From assembly GCF_023715605.1 (NCBI RefSeq), contig NZ_JAMBOL010000008.1:62001-126000 (forward strand): a stretch of 64,000 nt of DNA, given 5' to 3'. The notes under the pieces are model-generated. The model was not told the origin of the DNA. It made no database searches and was given only the letters and a program-made list of their open reading frames with translations. The stretch is from Halalkalibacter oceani (GTDB taxonomy: Bacteria; Bacillota; Bacilli; Bacillales; Bacillaceae_D). This document shows, piece by piece, positions 7,333 through 16,272 of this stretch; the first letter of the stretch is position 1; the number at the start of each line of letters is the position of its first letter. Position numbers and translations under genes: made by a program.

Positions 7333-7449
7333 CAACACACCTCTTCTCAATTTTTTATTATCACGCGCTATCTGCAGAAAGCTTATAACTCTATCTTGCC
7401 CTTTTCTTACTTGCCTATGACAACATTGCAAACAGAGAAAAACTGGTCG

Positions 7450-8391
7450 TTAAAATCCAAATAACGCATTGACCACATATAGAATGAACGGAATCGTCAG
7501 CAATGAGAACACAGTGGAATAAATCGTTGCCATCAGCCCTGTCGTTTCATCGTTCGTATAGCGCGCCAGAAGAACAGGCGCCAGCGTAATCGTCGGCATC
7601 GCCAGCAGCACATAAGTAACCTTTCGCACCATCTCCGGCAGTGGAAAAAAGCTTAAGAGAGCGATCGTCAGCAATGGAATTAGCAGCAGCTTCATCACCA
7701 GCGAAAGACTGACAAATTTCACCGGAATGTTAATCTTCTTGCGGAAAAATTCAGGTATAAGCAGCCCGATATATATCATCGCCAGCGGAGCAGCGAGACT
7801 AGCCAGAAACGCGGCCAAATTTTTTGCAATCACAGGCGGCTCAAATCCAATCAACGCGATCACAAAGCCGGTGACAACCGCCAGGAATGGCAGATTAATA
7901 AGCGTTTTCATCCTTTTCAGGGAAAATCCGTTTCCTTCTTGAAGCATGATTACAACGATCGAGAAGACGACCACATCCAAACCGGCATCGAAAATCCCAG
8001 CGAGCAGCCCGCCAGTCGGGCCAAATAATTCTGAGCAAAGCGGAATGCCGATAAATCCGGAATTGCCGATCCCCGCCAAAACAGCAAACTTTTTGGCCTT
8101 GATGGAGCGGAAGCCAAATAAGTGCGCGCCCCCCCAGCTAAGCGCCAGACAAAAAATATTCAACGCAATCGAGAGAAGAAAGATAGTAAGCATCATTCCC
8201 AGTAAACCGTCGTCTATTTTCGTGTTGAAGATCCCATTTAAGATCACAGCCGGGATCGCTATGTTTATTATAATGATCATTAAGAGCTTTTTCGCATCTT
8301 GCGTAATTGTTATTCTTGCTCCAATCAACATGCCAAGCACCACGACAAAGCCGAGCATGCTGATTGACGTCACTACACTCATCATATTCAT
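7450..8391 (-). CDS. AEC-family transporter (auxin efflux carrier/malonate-type permease)
   Basis: The 313-residue membrane protein has about ten hydrophobic segments in two inverted halves. The helix-breaking NIAIPAVILNGIF near the N-terminus and the IGNSGFIGIPLCSELFG crossover region are characteristic of the family, which exports or exchanges organic anions and amino acids in bacteria. It lies about 50 bp downstream of an XRE-cupin regulator on the same strand, which probably controls it. The ATG at 8391 follows GCAGGTGAC; nearby Met codons make the exact start uncertain by two residues. Confidence 0.88.
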   Translation of the reverse strand: MNMMSVVTSISMLGFVVVLGMLIGARITITQDAKKLLMIIIINIAIPAVILNGIFNTKIDDGLLGMMLTIFLLSIALNIFCLALSWGGAHLFGFRSIKAKKFAVLAGIGNSGFIGIPLCSELFGPTGGLLAGIFDAGLDVVVFSIVVIMLQEGNGFSLKRMKTLINLPFLAVVTGFVIALIGFEPPVIAKNLAAFLASLAAPLAMIYIGLLIPEFFRKKINIPVKFVSLSLVMKLLLIPLLTIALLSFFPLPEMVRKVTYVLLAMPTITLAPVLLARYTNDETTGLMATIYSTVFSLLTIPFILYVVNALFGF

Positions 8392-8438
8392 TATGTGTCA
8401 CCTGCTGTTTCTACCTTTTTTATGTTATGTGTCATTCT

Positions 8439-8984
8439 TTAGAACGCCGGTGGCGTCACGGAAAATAAAATCGATGCTGGTTGCTGAAAGTCATTTTCCC
8501 ACTTGTGTGTCATTTGCGCCGGAATCTTTACACTGTCGCCGGCTTCCAATACATATGCCTCATCATTTAAATAAACTTTGACCTTGCCCTCCAGCACATA
8601 GGCGACCTCCTCCGCCTTGTGCGCCAGCAGCTTTTCAGACGAAGCCGCCTGCGGCGGAACCTGCAAAATGGCCGTTCCCAAAGTGCCCGTAAAGTCCGGC
8701 GAAACAAGCTCATAGGCTAAATCCTCGATCACCATCTTCTTCCGCTGACCGGCGCGTACAACTAAATCGGCCGTCGGCGTATCTTCCATTAAAAAATGGA
8801 ACGTCGGCACATCAAGTGCTTTGGCGACTACGCGAAGTGTCGTAATCGACGGATTAGCCAGTCCCCGTTCAATCTGGCTTAACATCGACGGCGTAATCTC
8901 GGCAATCCTGGCCAGCTCCCGGATACTCCAGCCCTTCTCTTTCCTGTACTTTTCGACCTTCTTCCCGATATCAATATTCTCCAT
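8439..8984 (-). CDS. XRE-family transcriptional regulator with C-terminal cupin domain
   Basis: The 181-residue protein has an N-terminal helix-turn-helix (about residues 8-64, WSIRELARIAEITPSMLSQIERGLANPS) and a C-terminal cupin barrel (about 105-178, with AHKAEEVAYVLEGKVKVYLN and LEAGDSVKIPAQMTHKWEN). This PuuR/SutR-like architecture is typical of local regulators of amino-acid or polyamine uptake and catabolism, the cupin sensing a small ligand. The gene is immediately upstream of the AEC transporter, its likely target. The start has AAGGAGAATG context upstream. Confidence 0.92.
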   Translation of the reverse strand: MENIDIGKKVEKYRKEKGWSIRELARIAEITPSMLSQIERGLANPSITTLRVVAKALDVPTFHFLMEDTPTADLVVRAGQRKKMVIEDLAYELVSPDFTGTLGTAILQVPPQAASSEKLLAHKAEEVAYVLEGKVKVYLNDEAYVLEAGDSVKIPAQMTHKWENDFQQPASILFSVTPPAF

Positions 8985-9203
8985 GGCAGCATTCTCCTTA
9001 CATACGAACCGATTTTGTTAATTACAGATTAACATACGTTAAATATCATTTCACTATTAAATTTTTTAAAACAAAAAAAGAGGGTGTCATACGAGACTAC
9101 TGAAAAAGTGTAAATCGTCCTTTTACAGCAGATTCGTGCATACACCGCTCTTGAAATAGACTCCGTTAAGTTATTGCTTTGTTCGCATCAGGCTCCCTTG
9201 CAC

Positions 9204-10085
9204 TTAGCGACCTTCATCCTTATCATACCAATAGGCAAGGAACTTGTAGGCTCCCCATTTATCATAGACGCTTTCCATTTTGCGTCCCTTCACTTTTTCG
9301 CCGTTGAAGTATTTTGTCATAACATGCGCTTTATAATCAGAATCAACCGGTAAGGAATCATATTTTCCAAGTATCATGGAAAGAGTATTGAACGCATAGG
9401 GACCGACCCCTTTAATCTCGATTAATTTTGCCAAGCTGTCTGTAGCGGAGGTAAGTCCCTCCAGCTTAAAGGCCGGGTCCAGCGCTTTTTCAGCAGCATC
9501 AATGATATATGTACTGCGATAGCCGACTCGTATTTGTTCTTTTAAAAAGGCTTCGCCTGCTTCCAGGATTCTCTCCGGTTCGGGAAAAATTTTATACTCC
9601 TGTTGATTGATAGGTAGCGTCTCTCCGAGCTGATCTACGAGGTTCCGAGCCATATTGATCGTCTGTCCCCACCTCGTATTCGTTGTTAAAATCACTTTAA
9701 CAACATCCTCAAAAAGTGTCGGCGAGCGCAAAAGTCGGCCTCTTCCATTATGAGGGAGATGAAGCAGCTCGTTAAAATCGCTGCACATCGTATAAAAGGG
9801 TTCAAATGTCTCGTCCAGCCTGAACATCCACGCCACCTGCTCCTTGATGTTCTGCTGATCCGCATCATCCAAAGGGGCTTCACTTTCCATCTCAAACTGC
9901 AAATGATGCTCAAGCTTGGAGATACGAACAAGCGCCTTTTTCTGATTGCGCAATCTTACCGGGCGGCTAAGTATGTGACGCTGATCGTCCCACTCATTCG
10001 GAGAGAGCATCCACCAGCCGTGGTCGGTTACCGCCGCTGCGAAATTAAAATCCTCCTGCAAAGGAATTTTCATCGTCGAAATCAT
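9204..10085 (-). CDS. HhH-GPD DNA glycosylase (AlkA/OGG-like)
   Basis: The 293-residue base-excision-repair glycosylase fits the family with an N-terminal beta domain and a C-terminal helical domain. The helix-hairpin-helix and Gly/Pro/Asp signature is LIEIKGVGPYAFNTLSMILGKYDSLPVDSDYKAHV near residues 218-252, the aspartate after PVD being the likely catalytic residue. The preceding SPTLFEDVVKVILTTNTRWGQTINMARNLV is the usual interdomain helix region. No FeS-cluster cysteines follow, which separates it from EndoIII and MutY. Its lesion specificity (alkylated or oxidised purines) is not readable. Start could be Met1 or Met5. Confidence 0.88.
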   Translation of the reverse strand: MISTMKIPLQEDFNFAAAVTDHGWWMLSPNEWDDQRHILSRPVRLRNQKKALVRISKLEHHLQFEMESEAPLDDADQQNIKEQVAWMFRLDETFEPFYTMCSDFNELLHLPHNGRGRLLRSPTLFEDVVKVILTTNTRWGQTINMARNLVDQLGETLPINQQEYKIFPEPERILEAGEAFLKEQIRVGYRSTYIIDAAEKALDPAFKLEGLTSATDSLAKLIEIKGVGPYAFNTLSMILGKYDSLPVDSDYKAHVMTKYFNGEKVKGRKMESVYDKWGAYKFLAYWYDKDEGR

Positions 10086-10240
10086 CCTTTTTCTTCTATA
10101 TTACCATTTATCCTCCAATTAAAATGAGTCCGTTTTAGAAAAAAATAAAAAGCGGTTATTCAAAAAAGTTATCCCGCTTAAATGTGTTCGTCCAAGCAGC
10201 TTTTATCCCACAATCAGCCTGAACTATTGGAGAAAATGAT

Positions 10241-10269
10241 TTGACAGAAGCGTTATTAGATGATAAATT
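10241..10269 (+). promoter_or_regulatory. sigma-A promoter of the TetR/DUF418 operon
   Basis: TTGACA (10241-10246), a 17-bp spacer and TAAATT (10264-10269). Putative TetR operator repeats follow immediately downstream. Confidence 0.7.
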
Positions 10270-10306
10270 TTGATCGACCAATCAAAATAAATATTTATCA
10301 ATCAAA
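10270..10306. promoter_or_regulatory. putative TetR operator
   Basis: The inverted repeat TTGAT-CGACCA-ATCAA (10270-10285) overlaps the predicted transcription start and is followed by a second related stretch (TTATCAATCAAATTGG). The TetR-family gene two genes downstream is the natural candidate to bind it. Confidence 0.5.
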
Positions 10307-10321
10307 TTGGAGTTGATCGCT

Positions 10322-10801
10322 GTGAGTAATAATGTAGATGAATTTCGTGACTTTCCCCGTTGGCTTCAACGGATGATCCCATTCATAAGCGTGATGTTAG
10401 CGATGCTTGCCTTTTCATATGCGTTATATCTATACAACCAAGAGTCATTAGAATTTGTACACTGGGTTCGTTTGATTGTTTTTACGATGATAAGTGTGGT
10501 GTTACTGTTTTCTGCCATTCTTTATTTTTTTCGTGCAGAGTTGGCTTGGAAATGGTTCATTGGCGGGTTAGGATTGTTGCCTATCCTGCTCCTACTGCAG
10601 CTTATTCTATTTCTTATGACGATGATAAAAATGGTGATTGCTTCCCTCTTTCAAGGAAGCCTTCCTGAACCGGTTCGATTGTTTATTGAAAACTACCCAA
10701 GCCCATTTGATAGTGTGATCCTAGCAGTGCTTTTTATCGCGGGGCTAGTATGGCTCATTCAAAAGCTGAAAAAACAAAAAACGAAGGAAAGGGAGGAATG
10801 A
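10322..10801 (+). CDS. small integral membrane protein of unknown function
   Basis: The product is 159 residues starting at GTG 10322, chosen because TTGGAG lies nine bases upstream; the frame also opens at TTG 10307. There are four hydrophobic stretches (about residues 20-40, 48-70, 77-103 and 130-147) and a charged, Lys-rich C-terminus. I recognise no family. It is the first gene of an operon with a TetR regulator (3 bp later) and a DUF418 protein, an arrangement typical of membrane proteins made in response to a drug or lipid signal, but no function is shown. Confidence 0.75.
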   Translation: MSNNVDEFRDFPRWLQRMIPFISVMLAMLAFSYALYLYNQESLEFVHWVRLIVFTMISVVLLFSAILYFFRAELAWKWFIGGLGLLPILLLLQLILFLMTMIKMVIASLFQGSLPEPVRLFIENYPSPFDSVILAVLFIAGLVWLIQKLKKQKTKEREE

Positions 10802-10803
10802 TT

Positions 10804-11397
10804 ATGGCGGATCGACCGTCGTTTATAGCGGAAGCAAGAAGAGAACAAATTATAAAAGCGACGATTGAAGTATTGGATGAAATCGGCTATGTCAATATTA
10901 GTTTGGCTAAAATCGCCAAAAAAGCGAAGATCAGTACGGGATTAATTTCCTATCATTTTAACGACAAGGAGGATGTGCTCAATCACACATTATTTTATTT
11001 AGTAAAAACGCAATTTGATTATATTAAAGAACGAGTCTCCAAAAAAACATCGGCCTATGATCAACTCGTTACTTTTATTGAGGCTTCGTTAGCTTATCAT
11101 CAGACGCATAGCGTCAATAATATCGCCCTGCTGGAGATTCTCTTTAATGCCCGTACGGAGGATCATATTCCCTATTATAAATTATCAGCGGAGGAAGAAG
11201 ATCCTTTGTATGTCTATTTGCAGGAGATTTTACAGTATGGACAAGAGACAAACGAGTTTTCCAAGTTTCAACCAAAAAGCCTTTCTACTATGCTACAAGG
11301 AGCCATCTCTGAAAGTATGCTTGTGAATGGAGAAGAATTTAACCTGGAAGAATACAAAAATGACTTAGTGACGATGATGACAAAAATCGTTACGTAA
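10804..11397 (+). CDS. TetR/AcrR-family transcriptional regulator
   Basis: The product is 197 residues from ATG 10804, which is correctly spaced from GGGAGGA and begins three bases after the previous stop. The N-terminal DNA-binding domain is clear: RREQIIKATIEVLDEIGYVNISLAKIAKKAKISTGLISYHFNDKEDVLNHTL (about residues 9-60). The rest is the ligand-binding helical domain, YfiR/BscR-like in length. It lies between two membrane-protein genes, most likely regulating this operon through the repeats at 10270-10306. Confidence 0.93.
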   Translation: MADRPSFIAEARREQIIKATIEVLDEIGYVNISLAKIAKKAKISTGLISYHFNDKEDVLNHTLFYLVKTQFDYIKERVSKKTSAYDQLVTFIEASLAYHQTHSVNNIALLEILFNARTEDHIPYYKLSAEEEDPLYVYLQEILQYGQETNEFSKFQPKSLSTMLQGAISESMLVNGEEFNLEEYKNDLVTMMTKIVT

Positions 11398-11414
11398 AAT
11401 GGGGAGGCTTATTT

Positions 11415-12578
11415 ATGACTGAATTGGATGCTGCTGAAACAGCTAAAAAACAACGGGCGCTATCTTTAGATATCGCCCGGGGCTCGATGCTCTTTTTGAT
11501 TATCCTTTCGCATATCCCCCTGTTTTTATACATGATAGAACCGGGCGTGCTAACGAAAGTCGCTGGTAGTACCGCTTTAGATCATTTGTTGAATGTTTTA
11601 ATGGAAATCATCGTAGATAACCGGGCGCGCCCCTTATTCGCCATCCTGTTTGGTTACGGGCTGGTCATGATTTACCGTAAGCAACAGGAAAGAAAAGATG
11701 CCGATGAAGCAAAACGGATTATAAAAAGACGGTGCTGGTACTTCATCATATTTGGCGCCATACTCGCTGGTGTTGCCGGTGGGCAGGATATTCTCATGAC
11801 GTATGGGATTGCCGGTCTCCTACTCGTTTCCAGTTTAAACAAGGACAACAGCAAAATTCTAAAATATGTCCTTGTTTCTACAATCATATGTCTCCTGTAT
11901 ATCCCCCTTTTGTGGGGCGGTATTTTACTTGGCAATCAAGCTTACGGCTTGCCAATAGAATTAACCGGTCAAGAAACATACGTGAACACCTTTCTTGAAG
12001 GGCTAATTGCTATCCCTATCATTCCCTTGTTTACTCATCTCTTCTTTCCGGTGATCCCCTCCGTCCTAATCGGCATTTGGCTCGGAAATAGAAATCTCTT
12101 AAGTAAGCCGCATGACCATATCAAACTGCTGAAGCAATTAACGATTGGCGGTCTCACCCTTTCACTTGCGGGCGCCATCCCACTAGTACTGATTAATGAT
12201 GTTTGGTTTCCCGGCTTTTTCGCTGCAGGGATTGCATACGGGGTCCATATTATTACCGGTTTCGCAGGCGGTGTTGGGTATGCTGCACTGTTTGGGTTGT
12301 TAGGAATCACGATAAAAAAGCACGGCACGATTGTTAAAGCGATCACGGCCATGGGGAAACGCTCGCTGACCTTTTTTGTCACACATGAAGTTTTGATTGT
12401 TCTCTTCCTGTCGCCGATCGCTTTCAATTTGGGAGCCGTCTTAACTGTCACCACTTCCGTCCTATTCGGACTCGCGATGTGGGTCGTGACGTTATCAGTC
12501 GCCTACTTGATGGATCGTCATCAAATCGAAGGACCATTAGAACGATACATGCGTTATGTAACGTATAAAAAAGGATAG
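11415..12578 (+). CDS. DUF418/YeiB-family membrane protein
   Basis: The 387-residue polytopic protein has about ten transmembrane segments. The N-terminal RALSLDIARGSMLFLIILSHIPLF and the RARPLFAILFGYGLVMIYR stretch are hallmarks of the YeiB/DUF418 family, which is related to membrane acyltransferases of the heparan-alpha-glucosaminide N-acetyltransferase type. The C-terminal half (GKRSLTFFVTHEVLIVL and WVVTLSVAYLMDRHQIEGPLERYMR) corresponds to DUF418 itself. The biochemical role is unknown. It begins 17 bp after the TetR stop with a GGGAGG site. Confidence 0.87.
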   Translation: MTELDAAETAKKQRALSLDIARGSMLFLIILSHIPLFLYMIEPGVLTKVAGSTALDHLLNVLMEIIVDNRARPLFAILFGYGLVMIYRKQQERKDADEAKRIIKRRCWYFIIFGAILAGVAGGQDILMTYGIAGLLLVSSLNKDNSKILKYVLVSTIICLLYIPLLWGGILLGNQAYGLPIELTGQETYVNTFLEGLIAIPIIPLFTHLFFPVIPSVLIGIWLGNRNLLSKPHDHIKLLKQLTIGGLTLSLAGAIPLVLINDVWFPGFFAAGIAYGVHIITGFAGGVGYAALFGLLGITIKKHGTIVKAITAMGKRSLTFFVTHEVLIVLFLSPIAFNLGAVLTVTTSVLFGLAMWVVTLSVAYLMDRHQIEGPLERYMRYVTYKKG

Positions 12579-13427
12579 CTTTTTCATCTTCGTCGTGCAC
12601 CCCCGGCTTGGCCATGCCGCGGTGTAGTAATTGCTGGGCTAAGCTATGTTCTTTGCGGCACGGTTTAACCACTTGTCAACGGATAGGGACACTCTTCTCT
12701 TTCAACGTACTGACTTCAATGAACATTCCATAAGGTCTTCCCTTTTTCCCAAAAGGAATTGGACAATAAAAGGGAAAAATAGAATCATCTCGAATGTACA
12801 TTTAGAAAAGTACGAGGCGCTTGGGGGTGAAGTCGTGAGTCTGGAGATCGGGATGTTTTTGATTTTGTTCGTTGCGACCCTTATCACGCTCTTCATTTCC
12901 ATTCTTGCAAATCGCAGACGGGACAACTTTCCAGATACTTTTGCGGGCCATCTCGTTTTATTCTTTCGGACACGACTTTGAGATTATCAGCACACCGCCG
13001 GTTAATTTTACGACCATGGCTTCGGCACGCTCCTTATTGGTGCCGATGAAGATCGTAAGAAGTAATGGCGTCTCATATGCGGGAATCATATGGCTCGCGA
13101 TTGGTGATTAACGGGACCGGAAACGGAGAGTTAAATCCGCATACCTACTAGTGCAGAACATATCAACTCAATGATGCCTTCATAAAAATTCCTGATCGCA
13201 AATTCCCCTCCTTTCATATACGAGCATCCGTTGATTTACTACCATTTGCAGATAATCATCATTCTTTAAAATACCCTTCCAATTCAAAACCTAACTTTTC
13301 AGGAATGGAACGACTTTTTGATGAAGGGAACCAGACCCTCTTTACAAACAATTGTTCTCACAAAGGGTCTCGCTCCCTGTAGGATAACTTTTCATATGCA
13401 ATACATTCTGATAATAGCACAGCACAA
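12579..13427. other. 849-bp region without a convincing gene; decayed sequence
   Basis: Only short interrupted frames are present. A GTG-initiated frame at 12835-12981 (48 residues, one hydrophobic segment, GGGGGTGA upstream) could be a tiny membrane protein but has no support. On the minus strand around 12980-13111 a frame with protein-like composition (ETPLLLTIFIGTNKERAEAMVVKLTGG) is broken by stops, which suggests remnants of a lost gene. An imperfect stem with AGACCC/GGGTCT arms at 13333-13370 lies just past the stop of the epimerase gene and may terminate it. Confidence 0.5.
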
Positions 13428-14378
13428 TTAATCTATACGCATCAATCGTGTTAATGTTTCTTCAAGTCCTTTTTTGAAAGGGGTTTTTGGAATCGGGCCG
13501 ATTCGCTTTTTATACTTTTCGCCACTCAAAATAAACCCATCTTTAGTGAGGTACATCATTTCGACAATTTCTCTCATAAATACATCGAACAAGCCAATAA
13601 GGCGAATAGCATTTTTAGTTAGTGGAATGATAGGCTTTCGACTACCTGTTACTTGACGAGCAATTTTGATAATTTCTTTACCAGAAATCAATTCTGCGCC
13701 TGGTATATTCCAGTTCTCCCCATAAGAATCATCTTTCATAGCTATATTTACAATCATTCTAGCGGCATCTGGCAAATAGACGTATTCCCGAGGTGTTTTC
13801 AGGTTTCCAATAAAAAACGAAATTTTATTGGCTGCCATTCCTTCTAGAGTGGGCTGCAAATAAGAATTTTGTGATGTAGGACCATAATAATCCGGCAACC
13901 GAACAATTAATGCTTTCGCACTTTTCCATTTGGGACTGAATATCAACTGTTCGAATTCCACTCGAATCTTACCTTTCTTAGTATGTGGTTGATGCGGATG
14001 ACTTTCATCTCCCTTTGCAACCTGATGACCATATACATAAATTCCATCTACAATAACGATCTTCTTCCCTAGAGTATCTGCTGCTTTCATCACACTTTCT
14101 CCAAGCAATAGGAGTTTATCCTTCATCTCTTGGTACTTTACATTCGCACATTGAAAAATGACTTCCACGTCTTCAGCCGCTTTTATAATTGCCTGATAAT
14201 CGAATATATCCCCCAGTTTATATGTTAATTTTGGATGATAATCATGTTCCGCCATTAGTGCATTCAATTTACTTTGGGACCGACCGAAAGCAATAACTTC
14301 TATTCCTCTGCCCAATAATTCCGAAACAATAACTTGGCCTGTTCCACCAGTTGCTCCTAATACAATCGCTGTTTTCAT
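13428..14378 (-). CDS. NAD(P)-dependent epimerase/dehydratase-like protein (atypical SDR)
   Basis: The 316-residue Rossmann-fold protein has the dinucleotide motif GATGGTG at residues 8-14, as in extended or atypical SDRs. The active-site Tyr may be the one in YVYGHQVAKGD (about residue 116), but the YxxxK spacing is not canonical, so catalysis is uncertain. A later segment, KTPREYVYLPDAARMIVNIAM, is typical of the epimerase family. Codon use is AT-rich compared with the core genes. It shares TGATCA-centred sites with the nearby TetR gene, suggesting control by it. Confidence 0.85.
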   Translation of the reverse strand: MKTAIVLGATGGTGQVIVSELLGRGIEVIAFGRSQSKLNALMAEHDYHPKLTYKLGDIFDYQAIIKAAEDVEVIFQCANVKYQEMKDKLLLLGESVMKAADTLGKKIVIVDGIYVYGHQVAKGDESHPHQPHTKKGKIRVEFEQLIFSPKWKSAKALIVRLPDYYGPTSQNSYLQPTLEGMAANKISFFIGNLKTPREYVYLPDAARMIVNIAMKDDSYGENWNIPGAELISGKEIIKIARQVTGSRKPIIPLTKNAIRLIGLFDVFMREIVEMMYLTKDGFILSGEKYKKRIGPIPKTPFKKGLEETLTRLMRID

Positions 14379-14538
14379 TTACAACACCCTTGTACGTTAG
14401 TGATCAATCAATAACAAGTATATGAAAAAAAATGATCTATTACTACCTTACACTCCTTTGATTTATACATTTTGTATTTCATTTCCATCAATACTAACAA
14501 AACATTATCGTTAAACCCCCGTCATATAGCAATTTATC

Positions 14539-14634
14539 TTAATCCCACAATGTGAACAATGCGACCACAATAGCTATAACACCCAATACAACGGACAATG
14601 GGGAAATAGAATTCTCCTTATTGCTATTATTCAT
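14539..14634 (-). CDS. 31-residue single-pass membrane peptide
   Basis: An ATG at 14634 preceded by a near-perfect AGGAGGTGAT ribosome binding site opens a 31-codon frame. The peptide has a polar N-terminus (MNNSNKENSISPLS), one hydrophobic helix of about 16 residues (VVLGVIAIVVALFTLW) and ends with Asp. The strong translation signal and the transmembrane composition make it a real gene in my view. It lies between the epimerase and the TetR gene, with a TGATCA site 25 bp upstream of the start. Function unknown. Confidence 0.65.
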   Translation of the reverse strand: MNNSNKENSISPLSVVLGVIAIVVALFTLWD

Positions 14635-14805
14635 CTGTATCACCTCCTATTAGTAGGTTGATCATTTATTTTAGTCCAACCAACTAATGATACAAACGAC
14701 AATTATCCCGATTGAAAGGTAGTCAATTTTGGCGAATCTCAAATTTTTCACCTCCTTTTACTATTTAGTGTTTAATCAATAAATGATCAACTAAACTTGG
14801 GTCAT

Positions 14806-15324
14806 TTACTTTTTTTCTCCATCAATCAACTCAGGGAGATCTAAGAAGTAAGAAATATTACATAATATCCCTCTCGCTAAAAATGTAGTAACTTCGCTTT
14901 CCACATTTTTTATCCCTGCTTCTTTAAATCGTTCTAAGGTGTAGCTTCGGATACTCGACAACCCTTTTTGGGCTGCATTTCGTACAGCATTTTCTGTTAC
15001 GGAGATTCCTATCACCTGTAATGCAACTTCATTAGGATATAATTCAGAAAGCTCTTCATATGCTGCGATCATTTTTGCAACGAGTTGTTCCTGATCAGCA
15101 TCCACATTTTTAAAAGCTTGAAGAATTCTTTCATATGCTCGATCTAAAGCAGCAATAAACAATTCTTCCTTTGTTTTAAAAAATCGAAAGACATAAGGTT
15201 GTGATATGCCTGCTCTTTCTGCAATATGCGCGGTAGTTGTATTATAATAACCTCTTTTTGCAAATACTTCTAATCCGGCTTCAAGAATTTCCTCTTTACG
15301 ATTTTCCTTACTAGACCTAACCAA
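14806..15324 (-). CDS. TetR/AcrR-family transcriptional regulator
   Basis: The product is about 172 residues. I prefer the TTG at 15324 because AGTAGGTG lies six bases before it; the frame extends to a GTG at 15333 that lacks a ribosome binding site. The DNA-binding domain reads RKEEILEAGLEVFAKRGYYNTTTAHIAERAGISQPYVFRFFKTKEELFIAAL. It is slightly short for the family but ends naturally. A perfect-spacing promoter (15367-15395) has a TTGATCAA palindrome at its start point, indicating autoregulation, and the same core occurs near the neighbouring peptide and epimerase genes. Confidence 0.9.
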   Translation of the reverse strand: MVRSSKENRKEEILEAGLEVFAKRGYYNTTTAHIAERAGISQPYVFRFFKTKEELFIAALDRAYERILQAFKNVDADQEQLVAKMIAAYEELSELYPNEVALQVIGISVTENAVRNAAQKGLSSIRSYTLERFKEAGIKNVESEVTTFLARGILCNISYFLDLPELIDGEKK

Positions 15325-15354
15325 AACGAACACCTACTTGTAGTTAGTTATTTA

Positions 15355-15395
15355 TTGATCAATTACATTATAATGAAATGTAAATTCAAAGTCAA
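15355..15395 (-). promoter_or_regulatory. promoter and operator of the second TetR gene
   Basis: On the minus strand TTGACT (15390-15395), 17 bp, TATAAT (15367-15372). The palindrome TTGATCAA (15355-15362) covers the predicted start of transcription. Confidence 0.75.
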
Positions 15396-16272
15396 GATGG
15401 ACGCAATACAAAATGCTCATCGTGCCTTCTTTTCATTATTTGTAACTAGTTCTTTCACGTCCACCTGCACACGGAAACGGTTTATTGTTCGGTAGTTTGG
15501 TTCATACCCTTAAACATAGGAATGCTTTCTTTCGGAAGAATAATAACCTTGTTACACAACCTTGCTCGTTAGCTTAAGTATATTGTTCCACAAAGCCACC
15601 TAATGTTACGCAGGATGTACCTACTATGCATTAAAGACCACTAACCCGCCCGTTGGTGACATAAGGATTTTTAAACAATTTTATTATTTTATATGACTGA
15701 ATCAATTTCATAATGCCTAGTTCATGGATGACAGACGAACCCTATTTCGACTTTTTGGGAGGTACTCCTTTTTTCTTGTCTTGAAAACCGTGCGAGACTT
15801 AGGGTTCAAATTATGAAATTTACTCAAGTAAAAAAGCTTAATTCTCTTTATCCTTAAAGTGAAATTAAGCTTTAGCTTACCGCATTCGCGTTACTTTGGA
15901 ATATAATTTTCTGAATATTCTACGCACTTCTTAGTAATCATTGGTTAGCAACTTTTTCAAAGGGCTCCTTGAATGTATTTTTTAATAGGAATTCCTTTTC
16001 TGTAATCCCATATTGATTTAACCTCCTCAGTAGCGGGAAACCCTGTATAGCCCACCAAGTAGCTATCCGGTAAACTCCGTAATGCTAGCTTGGCGGGTTA
16101 ACCTTACTTTTTCACCTATTAGAATAAAATACTGCGTTTTTATCTTCCACAGTATAAAATAATACTCCTTATTTAATTCTTCTCTCTGTTTGGTAGCTTT
16201 AGTGCCTTTAAATAATTTCATATAAAGGGTTGGGTATACAATTATGAAGATGACTCCTAGGGATTCAGTAGT
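15396..16272. other. 877-bp AT-rich region without a convincing gene
   Basis: No frame here has both length and a start signal. Two secondary structures stand out. An AAGCTTAAT/ATTAAGCTT stem spans 15834-15872 and resembles a terminator. A longer imperfect stem at about 16056-16101 pairs CCACCAAG with CTTGGCGG and TAGC with GCTA, but has no T-run on either side. The region separates the TetR unit from the opine dehydrogenase, which reads toward it. Confidence 0.5.

Noticed and set aside
12448-12672. Minus-strand frame of 74 codons at the end of the DUF418 gene
   Set aside because: It overlaps the DUF418 coding region, lacks start signals and resembles no family.
13474-13847. Short plus-strand frames opposite the epimerase gene
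   Set aside because: They lack ribosome binding sites and lie wholly within a well-supported gene on the other strand.
15396-16272. Transposase remnant
   Set aside because: Translations are interrupted everywhere and show no DDE or other transposase motif; no terminal inverted repeats were found.
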